Positions 39,048 through 46,315 of a stretch of DNA of 64,000 nucleotides are shown in pieces (the stretch's first letter is position 1; every line of letters starts with the position of its first letter). The notes under the pieces were generated by a model. It was not told the DNA's origin. It worked only from the letters and a program-made list of their open reading frames with translations, and made no database searches. The position numbers and the translations under genes were made by a program. The DNA is from JAMQPK01 sp963761975 (lineage in GTDB: Bacteria > Acidobacteriota > Vicinamibacteria > Vicinamibacterales > JAMQPK01). The stretch covers positions 1,550,001 through 1,614,000 of the forward strand of contig CAVXIR010000004.1 of the NCBI GenBank assembly GCA_963761975.1, written 5' to 3'.

Positions 39048-41156
39048 TCATCTCCAGCCCCTCGACGCCGCGTCCCTGAGCGCGTCCACCGTCAGGCGCG
39101 TACCCGCGCGCGCGTTGGCCGTGCGGATGCGCTCGGGCGAGACGCCGTGATTGCGCAAGCCAACGAGCTCGTCGATCGTCAGACGGGTGTAGCCCAGCGC
39201 ATTCAGCTCGCGCACGTATTCGGGCGACACACCGTGGTTTCGCAGTCGAATCAGCGCTTCGACCGGAAGATTCTGGTATCCGAGCGTGCCCAGGTCGCGA
39301 ACGTACTCGGGAGAGACGCCGTGATTGCGCAGGTCGACCACTGTCTCGAGCGGCAGCTTCGAATAGCCAAGCGCGACGAGCTCTTGCAGGTATTGTGGCG
39401 ACACGCCGTGATCGCGCAGCCGGACGAGCGCGTCGAGCGCGAGTCCCTGATAGCCCTGCGCCCGCAGCTCTCGCACATACTCGGGCGACACGCCGTGGTC
39501 GCGCGCACGGACCAGATCGTCAGACGACAGCCCTTTCAAGCCTTCGGCCGTGAGCTCGCGGACATATTGCGGCGACACGCCGTGATCCCGCATCGTGATC
39601 AGCGCCTCGACCACCTTGAGGCGGTATCCCAATTGACCCATGTCGCGCAGATAGGCCAGCGACACGCCATGCTGGACGGCGCGAATCAATTGCGCCAGGT
39701 CGGGGCGGGCGTAATTCTGCGCCACCAGCTCGTCAAGAAACGCGAAGCCGAAATTCGCACGCGCGAGCAGGTACTGCTGCTCGGCCGTGGGACGTGCAAA
39801 GCCGCGCTTGGCCATCGCGTCGGGGAAATCCGGGTTCGGCACGAACGTATAGGTGCCGGCACCGACGCCGCTTCGGAAAATTCCCTCGAAATGAAACGCA
39901 CCCGCATCGCGGCGCAGCGTGAACTGCGCCGGCCCGCCGACGCTCGAAAGCAACGCGGCTGCCAGCCCGTTCAGTTGATCGATATCGATCGTCGACCCGT
40001 GCGACCCGTCCCCTTCCGAGAGTCTCAGGTGAACGGTCCGTGAATCTCCGGCAGGCCGGATTTCCCATGTGCCCGGCTTCTGGGGCGTCGGCGCGGCCCC
40101 ACGCTGCGCAAATTCATATGACGGGGCAACCGCGCTCTCGAGCGGAGTGGCCAATGGACGAACGGCCGTCGTGGCCACCGCGATCGGAACCAGCATCGCC
40201 ATCATCAAAACGATGCCGGCCGTGCGCACGTGCCATGTTGGCGAGGTCCGGTTGCGATCTTCGTCGAGCACGGCACGCATCCGTCCTTCGATGTGTGGCG
40301 AGCCGGCCATGCTGACCGCAAGTGCAGGCGCCCGCCGGCTGCCAAGCGTGTATGCGAGATCGAGCAGATCTCCGGCGTATTCGCGGGCCCGAGTGCCCAA
40401 CATCAGCACCCGATCGTCGCAGGCGAGCTCCCGCTCAACACGCAGGCGCCGCGCAATCCACCAGACCAGCGGATGTATCCAATAACACGCGCACGCGACA
40501 GCAGCCAGCGTTTGCGTCAGACAATCCCACCGGGCGATGTGCGCCAGCTCGTGAAGCAACACCGCGCGTCGCCGGCTCGGCGACCAGCTATCGGCGACAG
40601 CAGGAATCAAGATGGTGGGTTGCAGAATCCCGAATGTCATCGGCATGGTCTCATCCGGGCTGCGCAGCAACCGGCATGTACGGCGTATCCCCATCAGTCC
40701 CGCACCCTCGGCCAGAAGGCTCGCCCACTCCGGATCGTGCACGGCCGGCGCGCGACCGGCGAGGCGTTGAAGAGTCCGCCGCTCGACGATTAACCGGGCC
40801 AGCAGGAAAATCGTGCCGGCCGCGTAGAACGCCGACAGCACAGCCAGCCAGGGAACCGGTCTCGACTCTGGCCGTGCGTTGTTGCCGTTGATTGGAGCGA
40901 CGCCGACAACCGGGGAAGACACGGGTTGTGAATCGACGATAGTTATCGCGTCTGCTGTCGGCGGTGCCGGCAGCTCGACAAGCGTCCACCCGGGCAGTGT
41001 GAACGACAACACGGGCAGCAGCAGCAAGGCCAGGACGGCGAGCGTCCACACGAAGTGGCGCAGGGCGGCCGACATGTGCCGCGCAGATGCGCCATGGACG
41101 AGGGCCAGTGCGCCGACGAGCGCCGTGGCTCTCAGCAGGACGGAGATGACTGTCAT
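39048..41156 (-). CDS. M56 (BlaR1-like) metallopeptidase with C-terminal 27-28-residue repeats
   Basis: 702 residues. The membrane zinc peptidase domain has LLHELAHIARWD (near residue 200) and VERELACDDRVL, flanked by helices. A second membrane segment near residue 315 precedes a beta-rich region. From about residue 505 there are seven or so repeats of about 27 residues with the core HGVSPEYVRELxALGY and an intervening L-x-x-D-x-LVxLR helix. These form a probable helical solenoid in the periplasm where BlaR1 would carry a beta-lactam sensor. The gene start overlaps the BlaI stop by four bases (ATGA). The module is similar to the neighbouring 36401-38939 unit, suggesting duplication followed by sensor exchange. 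Confidence 0.86.
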   Translation of the reverse strand: MTVISVLLRATALVGALALVHGASARHMSAALRHFVWTLAVLALLLLPVLSFTLPGWTLVELPAPPTADAITIVDSQPVSSPVVGVAPINGNNARPESRPVPWLAVLSAFYAAGTIFLLARLIVERRTLQRLAGRAPAVHDPEWASLLAEGAGLMGIRRTCRLLRSPDETMPMTFGILQPTILIPAVADSWSPSRRRAVLLHELAHIARWDCLTQTLAAVACACYWIHPLVWWIARRLRVERELACDDRVLMLGTRAREYAGDLLDLAYTLGSRRAPALAVSMAGSPHIEGRMRAVLDEDRNRTSPTWHVRTAGIVLMMAMLVPIAVATTAVRPLATPLESAVAPSYEFAQRGAAPTPQKPGTWEIRPAGDSRTVHLRLSEGDGSHGSTIDIDQLNGLAAALLSSVGGPAQFTLRRDAGAFHFEGIFRSGVGAGTYTFVPNPDFPDAMAKRGFARPTAEQQYLLARANFGFAFLDELVAQNYARPDLAQLIRAVQHGVSLAYLRDMGQLGYRLKVVEALITMRDHGVSPQYVRELTAEGLKGLSSDDLVRARDHGVSPEYVRELRAQGYQGLALDALVRLRDHGVSPQYLQELVALGYSKLPLETVVDLRNHGVSPEYVRDLGTLGYQNLPVEALIRLRNHGVSPEYVRELNALGYTRLTIDELVGLRNHGVSPERIRTANARAGTRLTVDALRDAASRGWR

Positions 41157-41548
41157 CGCTTGCCTCCCTGACCGCGGCCGCGCTTCAACAGTGCGGCTAG
41201 CCGTTTGTACTCGTCTTCCGAAAGCGGGGTGTCGGCAACGTCGAGCAGCGCTGCCATCGCCGACCCGGGCGAGTTATTGAAGAAGGTGCGCAGGAGTTGC
41301 GCCAACGCCGAACGGCTGGCCTCTTCGGGCCTGGCCGCCGGAAAGTACACATATCGCGGGCCGTCGTATGTGCGTCCCAGCAGACGCCGATCGATCATGA
41401 TGTCCAGCAGTTTGCGCACGCTGGACGGGCTCGGGGCGTCGCTGAGTTCCGATCGGATGTCCTCGACCGTTGCGCGCTGGCGCCGGTGAAGGATTTCCAT
41501 AATCTGGCTTTCGCGACGTGTCAGGTGTGTCGGCTCAGGTTTTGGCAT
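41153..41548 (-). CDS. BlaI/MecI/CopY-family repressor
   Basis: 131 residues. It has a winged helix (LTRRESQIMEILHRRQRATVEDIRSEL, SSVRKLLDIMIDRRLLGRTYDG) and a dimerisation helix region ending in a basic tail. It is translationally coupled to the M56 gene. Two palindromes (41571-41584, 41590-41603) lie just upstream and are the probable operators. Divergent to the toxin-antitoxin pair at 41667. Confidence 0.92.
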   Translation of the reverse strand: MPKPEPTHLTRRESQIMEILHRRQRATVEDIRSELSDAPSPSSVRKLLDIMIDRRLLGRTYDGPRYVYFPAARPEEASRSALAQLLRTFFNNSPGSAMAALLDVADTPLSEDEYKRLAALLKRGRGQGGKR

Positions 41549-41570
41549 GGCATTACGATCGCGCCAAGGC

Positions 41571-41603
41571 GCGAAATTTTTCGCCCATGGCGAATATATT
41601 CGC
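41571..41603. promoter_or_regulatory. Two palindromic candidate BlaI operators
   Basis: GCGAAA-TT-TTTCGC (41571-41584) and the perfect GCGAATATATTCGC (41590-41603) have centres 19 bases apart. They lie 23-55 bases upstream of the BlaI ATG. The shared half-site GCGAA/TTCGC supports binding by one dimeric regulator at two sites. Confidence 0.6.
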
Positions 41604-41666
41604 GGTCGACGCCCCCGTCAAGTGGCTGATTTATATGACATCACTAATATATGGTATATTTATGGT

Positions 41667-41981
41667 ATGACAAGACGGGCTCTCTCCGTCACATTGGAGG
41701 CCGACAACGTCACGTGGCTCAAGGGACGCGCCGGCGCCACGGGCGAGAGCGTGAGCGAGCTGCTCGATCAGATCGTCACGGCGGCGCGGCACAGCGGTCA
41801 TGCCGGCCCCGCGCGATCGGTGGTCGGCACGATCGATATCGATGCCTCCGATCCGCTCCTCGAGCAAGCGGATGCGATGGTCCGCGCCGCGTTCGATGAG
41901 GCGCTCGGTCGCCCGCTGACGGTGCACGAAGGGCGTGCATCGTACGGTCCCAACCGAAAACCGCCGAAGCGCCGTGCCTGA
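41667..41981 (+). CDS. Ribbon-helix-helix-like antitoxin
   Basis: 104 residues. The N-terminal SVTLEADNVTWLKGRAGATG-SVSELLDQIV has the strand-helix-helix pattern of a ribbon-helix-helix antitoxin. The C-terminal Arg/Pro-rich tail probably wraps the toxin. An A/T-rich promoter region (41636-41666) with TATATT lies directly upstream. Its stop codon overlaps the PIN-domain gene by eight bases, the usual arrangement of type II modules. Antitoxin binding to its own promoter is likely. Confidence 0.7.
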   Translation: MTRRALSVTLEADNVTWLKGRAGATGESVSELLDQIVTAARHSGHAGPARSVVGTIDIDASDPLLEQADAMVRAAFDEALGRPLTVHEGRASYGPNRKPPKRRA

Positions 41982-42381
41982 GCCGCAAAGCGCCGTCACC
42001 GACACTCACCCGCTCGTCTTTTACGCGGCCGGCGGCGGCCGGCTGGCTCGTCGCGCGGCCGCGCTCTTCGAGCGGTGTGAACGCCAGGACGCGGTCTTGT
42101 ACGTGCCCACGGTCGTCATCTGGGAATGCAGTCTGCTCGCGCGAGTCGCGCGCATCAACCTGCGGCGGACCGTCCGGGGATTTTTCGACGACCTGTTCAG
42201 CAATCCCGCATTTCAACCGCTCGATCTCACGCCCGAGCAGGTCTTTCTGGCCGACGCGCTGCGCTTCACGCGCGATCCCTTCGACGGCCTCATCGTCGCC
42301 GCGGCCGAGACCATGGGTCTGCCGCTCGTGACCCGCGACATCAGCATCGCCGAATCGGGACGCGTTCCAGTGATCTGGTAG
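41974..42381 (+). CDS. PIN-domain ribonuclease toxin
   Basis: About 135 residues from GTG 41974. The acidic PIN residues are visible: Asp in VTDTHPLVFYA, Glu in VVIWECSLLARV, Asp in FTRDPFDGLIVAAAE and the terminal PLVTRDISIAES. The fold and length fit VapC-like toxins that cleave tRNA or rRNA. It overlaps the antitoxin gene. The start codon is chosen because it gives the family's N-terminus and coupling; an upstream ATG at 41935 would run through the antitoxin coding region. Confidence 0.82.
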   Translation: MPEPQSAVTDTHPLVFYAAGGGRLARRAAALFERCERQDAVLYVPTVVIWECSLLARVARINLRRTVRGFFDDLFSNPAFQPLDLTPEQVFLADALRFTRDPFDGLIVAAAETMGLPLVTRDISIAESGRVPVIW

Positions 42382-42394
42382 CGTTTAGACGTAA

Positions 42395-42484
42395 ATGGGG
42401 TCAGACCCTCTTTACGTGTTTCGTAATATTTTGCGCATTGCCGAATTCGTTACGAAAAACGTAAAAAGAGGGTCTGACCCCCAT
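42395..42484. mobile_element. REP/MITE-like palindromic element
   Basis: A 90-base near-palindrome. The left arm is ATGGGGTCAGACCCTCTTTACG, continuing into GTTTCGTAA. The right arm is its complement, with TTACGAAAAACGT and GAGGGTCTGACCCCCAT. Arms of about 30 bases flank a 23-base centre. The GGGTCAGACCC word is typical of REP elements mobilised by REP-associated tyrosine transposases in many genomes. No transposase is encoded in this window. The element sits between the toxin and the PadR promoter. Confidence 0.75.
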
Positions 42485-42493
42485 CCACTCTCC

Positions 42494-42543
42494 TTGACAA
42501 TCTAGGAGAACAGACCTACTCTCTCCTCGATCGTCTAGGAGAG
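42494..42543 (+). promoter_or_regulatory. Promoter and PadR-type operator of the PadR-permease unit
   Basis: TTGACA (42494-42499), a 17-base spacer and TACTCT (42517-42522) form a good sigma-70-type promoter. CTCTCCT-N9-AGGAGAG (42521-42543) is a palindrome overlapping the -10 and the ribosome site of the PadR gene. TCTAGGAGA occurs a second time within the spacer. The arrangement suggests repression by the PadR product itself. Confidence 0.65.
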
Positions 42544-42547
42544 ACAC

Positions 42548-42889
42548 ATGAGCGATTCCACCGGGCTGCTGCAGGGCACGCTCGACCTCCTCATTCTCAA
42601 AGCCGTTTCGCTCGGTCCGCTTCATGGCTACGGCGTACTCCTCCGCATCCAGCAGATTTCCGGCGAGCGCTTGCAGATTCAGCAGGGCTCACTGTACCCC
42701 GCGCTCTATCGACTCGAGCACCAGGGCCTTATCGCCTCGGAATGGGGAGAGTCGGAGAACAAGCGGAAGGCGAAGTTCTACCGGCTCACGGCTGCCGGCC
42801 GGCGTCGATTCAAGGAGGAAGTCGCCGACTGGCAACGGCTTTCCGACACCATCGGCATCGCCCTCAAGGCGGTGCCCGAGGACGTATGA
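42548..42889 (+). CDS. PadR-family transcriptional regulator
   Basis: 113 residues. Typical PadR text: LLQGTLDLLILKAVSLGPLHGYGVLLRI, then QQGSLYPALYRLEHQGLIASEWG and the C-terminal FYRLTAAGRRRFKEEVADW. The winged helix binds palindromic operators. The AGGAGAG ribosome site is part of the palindrome at 42521-42543. Its stop codon overlaps the permease ATG by four bases (ATGA), the common PadR-ADOP pairing of Acidobacteriota. It probably represses its own operon and responds to a ligand related to the permease. Confidence 0.93.
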   Translation: MSDSTGLLQGTLDLLILKAVSLGPLHGYGVLLRIQQISGERLQIQQGSLYPALYRLEHQGLIASEWGESENKRKAKFYRLTAAGRRRFKEEVADWQRLSDTIGIALKAVPEDV

Positions 42890-45627
42890 ACCTCGCAGCC
42901 CGGTTCAGGTCGTGGATGCGCGCGCGTTTCGGCCGCGCGCACCTCGAGCAATCGATGCAAGACGAGATGCGACTGCATATCGAGCTGTACGAGGCCGAAC
43001 TGCGTCGCAACGGTGTCTCCCACGCCGAGGCGCGCCGCCAGGCGCGGGCAGAATTTGGCAGCATCGAGGCGCGAAAGGACGAATGCCGCGAAGCCGTCGG
43101 CCTGCGAGTATTCGATGAACTGACAGCGGACGTGCGCTACGCGCTGCGCCTGCTGCGTCGTTCTCCGGCATTTACGGTTGTGGCACTCCTGTCGCTCGGC
43201 CTCGGCATCGGCGCGAACGCCGCGATCTTCAGCCTCATCGACATGGTCCTGGTGAAATCGCTGCCGGTCGAAGATCCACAGCGTCTCTTCTTCATTGATA
43301 ACTCGGGCGGCAAGTCGGGCGGCTCGAGTGGACCGCCATATCCGTGCTACGAACAGCTGCGCGATTACAACCGCCATCTCTCGGGCATCTCGGCATTCGA
43401 CGAGAACCGCTTCAAAGTCACCATCGACGGCACACCTGAACTCATCACGGGACAGTACGCCTCGGGCAGCTACTTCGACGTGCTCGGCATTCGCGCGGCT
43501 CATGGCCGGCTGTTGACTCCGCGGGACGACTCGGAGTTCGGCCGCGGCGGCCCTGACGGCGGCGTGGCCGTGATCAGCTATGCCCTGTGGCAGCGCCGGT
43601 TTGCTCTGGACTCCGGCGTGCTCGGCAAGCAGATTCAAGTCGGCACCAACTGGGTGACCATCGTCGGCGTGACGGAGCAGGGATTTCACGGTCTCCAGGT
43701 TGGCTCTCCCATCGACGTCACGATCCCGATGATGCTGGCGGGACGCATTCTGCGCTCGAGGCAACTCTGGTGGTTCAGCGTCGTCGGTCGCATCAAACCC
43801 GACGCGTCGGTCCAGCAGGCGCGTGCCGATCTCGAGGGCCTGTGGGACGCATACATGCGCGACATCGGCAAACCTCCCGACAAGCGCGGATATTTCAGCG
43901 GCATCGCGCTGGTTCCTGCCGCAAGAGGGCTCGAAGCCCTTCGGCGCCAGCTTTCGGAGCCGCTGCTCATCGCGATGGCGATTGTGGGCGTCGTCTTGCT
44001 CATCGGATGCGCCAATATCGCGAACCTTCTCCTGGCCCGCGCCAGCGCCCGCCGCAGTGAGATGTCGGTGCGACTCGCCATTGGCGCCAACCGAGGCCGG
44101 TTGATGCGGCAACTGATTACCGAGGGGACGGTCCTCGCGTCGTTTGGAGCCATCGCCGGACTCCTTGTTGGGCGATGGGGGATTTCGTTGTTGATGGGCC
44201 TCGTCTACGGCGACGGTGGCTATTTTCAACTCGATCCAGAGTTCGACACGCGCGTCCTGGCGTTCACCGCCGCCGTGACGCTGGTCACAGCCACGCTCTT
44301 CAGTCTCGCTCCCGCGTTTCATGCGACCCGAATCGACGCCGCGAAACCGATTGCGCGCACGGCGAGCTCAACCGGAGCGCGCGGCGTTCTCGGACGTGCG
44401 CTGGTGGTGCTTCAGGTGACGCTCTCTATCACTCTTCTCTGCGGAGCAGCGCTCTTTGTGCGCACGCTTCAGAATCTCAACGACGTCACATCCGGGTTCC
44501 GTCGCGAAGGGGTGCTGACGGCTCAGATCGAAGCCACGATTCCCGACAGAACCGGCGGCGTGGGGTTCGGCGGAAACGCGCTGGCATCGACGCCACGAAC
44601 ACCGGCGGATACCAAAGCTGAGCACGCGCGTCTCGGCGCGATGTGGGAGGAATTTGCTGCTCGAGCAGGGGGATTGCCGAGCGTGACGTCAGCTGCGGTC
44701 GCCACCATGAGCCCGCTCACGGGCCGCGATCGCGGCATTCATGTCGCGATTAACGGCACTCCCCGCCCCGAGCAGGACAGGGACATTCATATCAATCAGG
44801 TTACAGCCGGATACTTCGAGACGATGGGAATTCGCGTCCTGACGGGACGGGGATTTACGCCTCGCGACCGGGCCAGCTCGCTGCGCGTCGCGATTCTCAA
44901 CGACACAGCCGCACGAGCCTACTTCGGCGCCGGGAATCCAATCGGCCGGAAGGTCGATTTCTCGGGACAGCGCGTCGAGGATGAATACGAAATCGTCGGC
45001 GTCGTGAGCGACACGCGATACGTGAATCTGCGGACTGCGGACGAACGGATGGTCTATGTGCCTATCGAGCAGTCGATCGATCCCATTACGAACGCGATGG
45101 TGGCGGTGCGCGGGCCCGGAGACGTCACCACGCTGGCGCCTTCGATTCGGAAGGCGGCGACAGAGATCATTCCGGGTGCGTTCATGACAAGAATCGCGAC
45201 GCTGGACGAACGCATCAAAGCATCGCTCGTCCCCGAGCGGCTGCTGTCGATACTGGCCACGTTCTTCGGCGGGCTTGCGCTTGCGCTCGCGTGCCTCGGA
45301 CTGTATGGCGTGATGGCGTACGGTGTGATCCAACGAACGCGCGAGATTGCCATTCGTATGGCCATTGGCGCCGAGCGGCAGTCGGTCGTATGGCTCGTCG
45401 TGCGAGAGACGCTCGCCCTTGTGGCCATCGGTCTCTCGCTTGGAACGGGTGTGGCCCTGATGACCGGCCGCTATATCCAAGGTCAGCTGTTCGGCATCGC
45501 GCCCGGCGATCCATTGGCGATCTCATCCGCAATCCTGTTGCTGATGGCGGTGGCCACGGCCGCAGGGTATGTGCCCGCACGGCGCGCGACGCGCGTCGAT
45601 CCGGTCGCGGCGCTTCGTTACGAGTGA
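42886..45627 (+). CDS. ADOP-type ABC transporter permease (intact)
   Basis: 913 residues. It starts with a cytoplasmic helical N-terminus (HLEQSMQDEMRLHIELYEAELRRNG) found in the PadR-linked subgroup, followed by the DVRYALRLLRRSPAFTVVALLSLGLGIG helix. Two MacB-type periplasmic domains alternate with FtsX blocks (LIGCANIANLLLARASARRSEMSVR and YGVIQRTREIAIRMAIGAE). It ends PARRATRVDPVAALRYE. No ATPase gene is nearby, as usual for this family. Translation is coupled to the PadR gene, so expression should follow that regulator. Confidence 0.93.
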   Translation: MNLAARFRSWMRARFGRAHLEQSMQDEMRLHIELYEAELRRNGVSHAEARRQARAEFGSIEARKDECREAVGLRVFDELTADVRYALRLLRRSPAFTVVALLSLGLGIGANAAIFSLIDMVLVKSLPVEDPQRLFFIDNSGGKSGGSSGPPYPCYEQLRDYNRHLSGISAFDENRFKVTIDGTPELITGQYASGSYFDVLGIRAAHGRLLTPRDDSEFGRGGPDGGVAVISYALWQRRFALDSGVLGKQIQVGTNWVTIVGVTEQGFHGLQVGSPIDVTIPMMLAGRILRSRQLWWFSVVGRIKPDASVQQARADLEGLWDAYMRDIGKPPDKRGYFSGIALVPAARGLEALRRQLSEPLLIAMAIVGVVLLIGCANIANLLLARASARRSEMSVRLAIGANRGRLMRQLITEGTVLASFGAIAGLLVGRWGISLLMGLVYGDGGYFQLDPEFDTRVLAFTAAVTLVTATLFSLAPAFHATRIDAAKPIARTASSTGARGVLGRALVVLQVTLSITLLCGAALFVRTLQNLNDVTSGFRREGVLTAQIEATIPDRTGGVGFGGNALASTPRTPADTKAEHARLGAMWEEFAARAGGLPSVTSAAVATMSPLTGRDRGIHVAINGTPRPEQDRDIHINQVTAGYFETMGIRVLTGRGFTPRDRASSLRVAILNDTAARAYFGAGNPIGRKVDFSGQRVEDEYEIVGVVSDTRYVNLRTADERMVYVPIEQSIDPITNAMVAVRGPGDVTTLAPSIRKAATEIIPGAFMTRIATLDERIKASLVPERLLSILATFFGGLALALACLGLYGVMAYGVIQRTREIAIRMAIGAERQSVVWLVVRETLALVAIGLSLGTGVALMTGRYIQGQLFGIAPGDPLAISSAILLLMAVATAAGYVPARRATRVDPVAALRYE

Positions 45628-45669
45628 TCGTCGATCGTCCATCGTCCATCGTCCATCGTCGATCGTCCC
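45626..45669. repeat. ATCGTCC tandem repeat
   Basis: Five to six copies of (G)ATCGTC(C/G) follow the permease stop codon. Simple sequence repeat with no visible function. Confidence 0.8.
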
Positions 45670-45730
45670 GAGGAGGCATCATCGTGAAGACAGCTGTCAC
45701 ATCGAGCGGCTGACGCGGATCAAGTAAACG

Positions 45731-46264
45731 TCAGTCGGCCGGACGCTCGTTCGGCTTCAACACGCTCAGATGCTTCCGATGAGCGAGGCGCACAGCAATG
45801 TAGTCAGCATGCTCGATACGCAGCTCTCGGGAGATGCGGCGAATCTCATTGTCTTCGTCAATGGCAATCGTCTCGTCGGCAGATGAGACGGCAAACAGGC
45901 AGTGCAGCAGCGCCAGTTTCTCCTCGTGGGTCGCCCGGTTCGAGAACTCGCGCGTCACCTGAAAGTCCTCCACCCCGCCAAAGAGCACGCTTTGCGCTTT
46001 CGCAATCTGGACGACGAGCTTCGCCTGAGCCTCGGGTAGCCGCCCTTCCTTTGCGACCACCTGTTCGATCACCCTGGTCTCCTGCTCACTGACGTGCTGA
46101 TCGACGTGGGCGACGCGGCTGAGGATGTATGCGAATGCCGCCAGGTAGCGAGCGCGGTCGGGCTCGAGCGTGTCGAGCGCGCCGACGATGGTGCGCACGC
46201 CTTCGAGGTCGTGCTCGTCGGAATCGGCCGTGCCTCCCAGGCCGAGCAATTTCAACAAGGACAT
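45731..46264 (-). CDS. TerB-like (tellurite resistance TerB/DjlA-N type) protein
   Basis: 177 residues from MSLLKLLGLGG. An all-helical region (RARYLAAFAYILSRVAHVDQHVSEQETRVIEQVV, then LALLHCLFAVSSADETIAIDEDNEIRRISRELRI) has the paired acidic segments of the TerB fold: D-x-x-V/I-x-x-x-E repeated twice. These are proposed metal-binding sites. It is soluble and cytoplasmic. The gene stands alone and is divergent from the GT-C-like gene at 46316. The frame continues upstream, but the ATG at 46264 gives the expected domain start. Confidence 0.75.
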   Translation of the reverse strand: MSLLKLLGLGGTADSDEHDLEGVRTIVGALDTLEPDRARYLAAFAYILSRVAHVDQHVSEQETRVIEQVVAKEGRLPEAQAKLVVQIAKAQSVLFGGVEDFQVTREFSNRATHEEKLALLHCLFAVSSADETIAIDEDNEIRRISRELRIEHADYIAVRLAHRKHLSVLKPNERPAD

Positions 46265-46315
46265 GAGCTGAAATTTTATGCGACCTCGCACGCAGAAGCA
46301 GTAAGCATTGCGCCG

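Noticed and set aside
41935..42381. ATG at 41935 as start of the PIN toxin
   Set aside because: It would overlap the antitoxin gene by 47 bases and add residues with no PIN similarity; GTG 41974 fits better.
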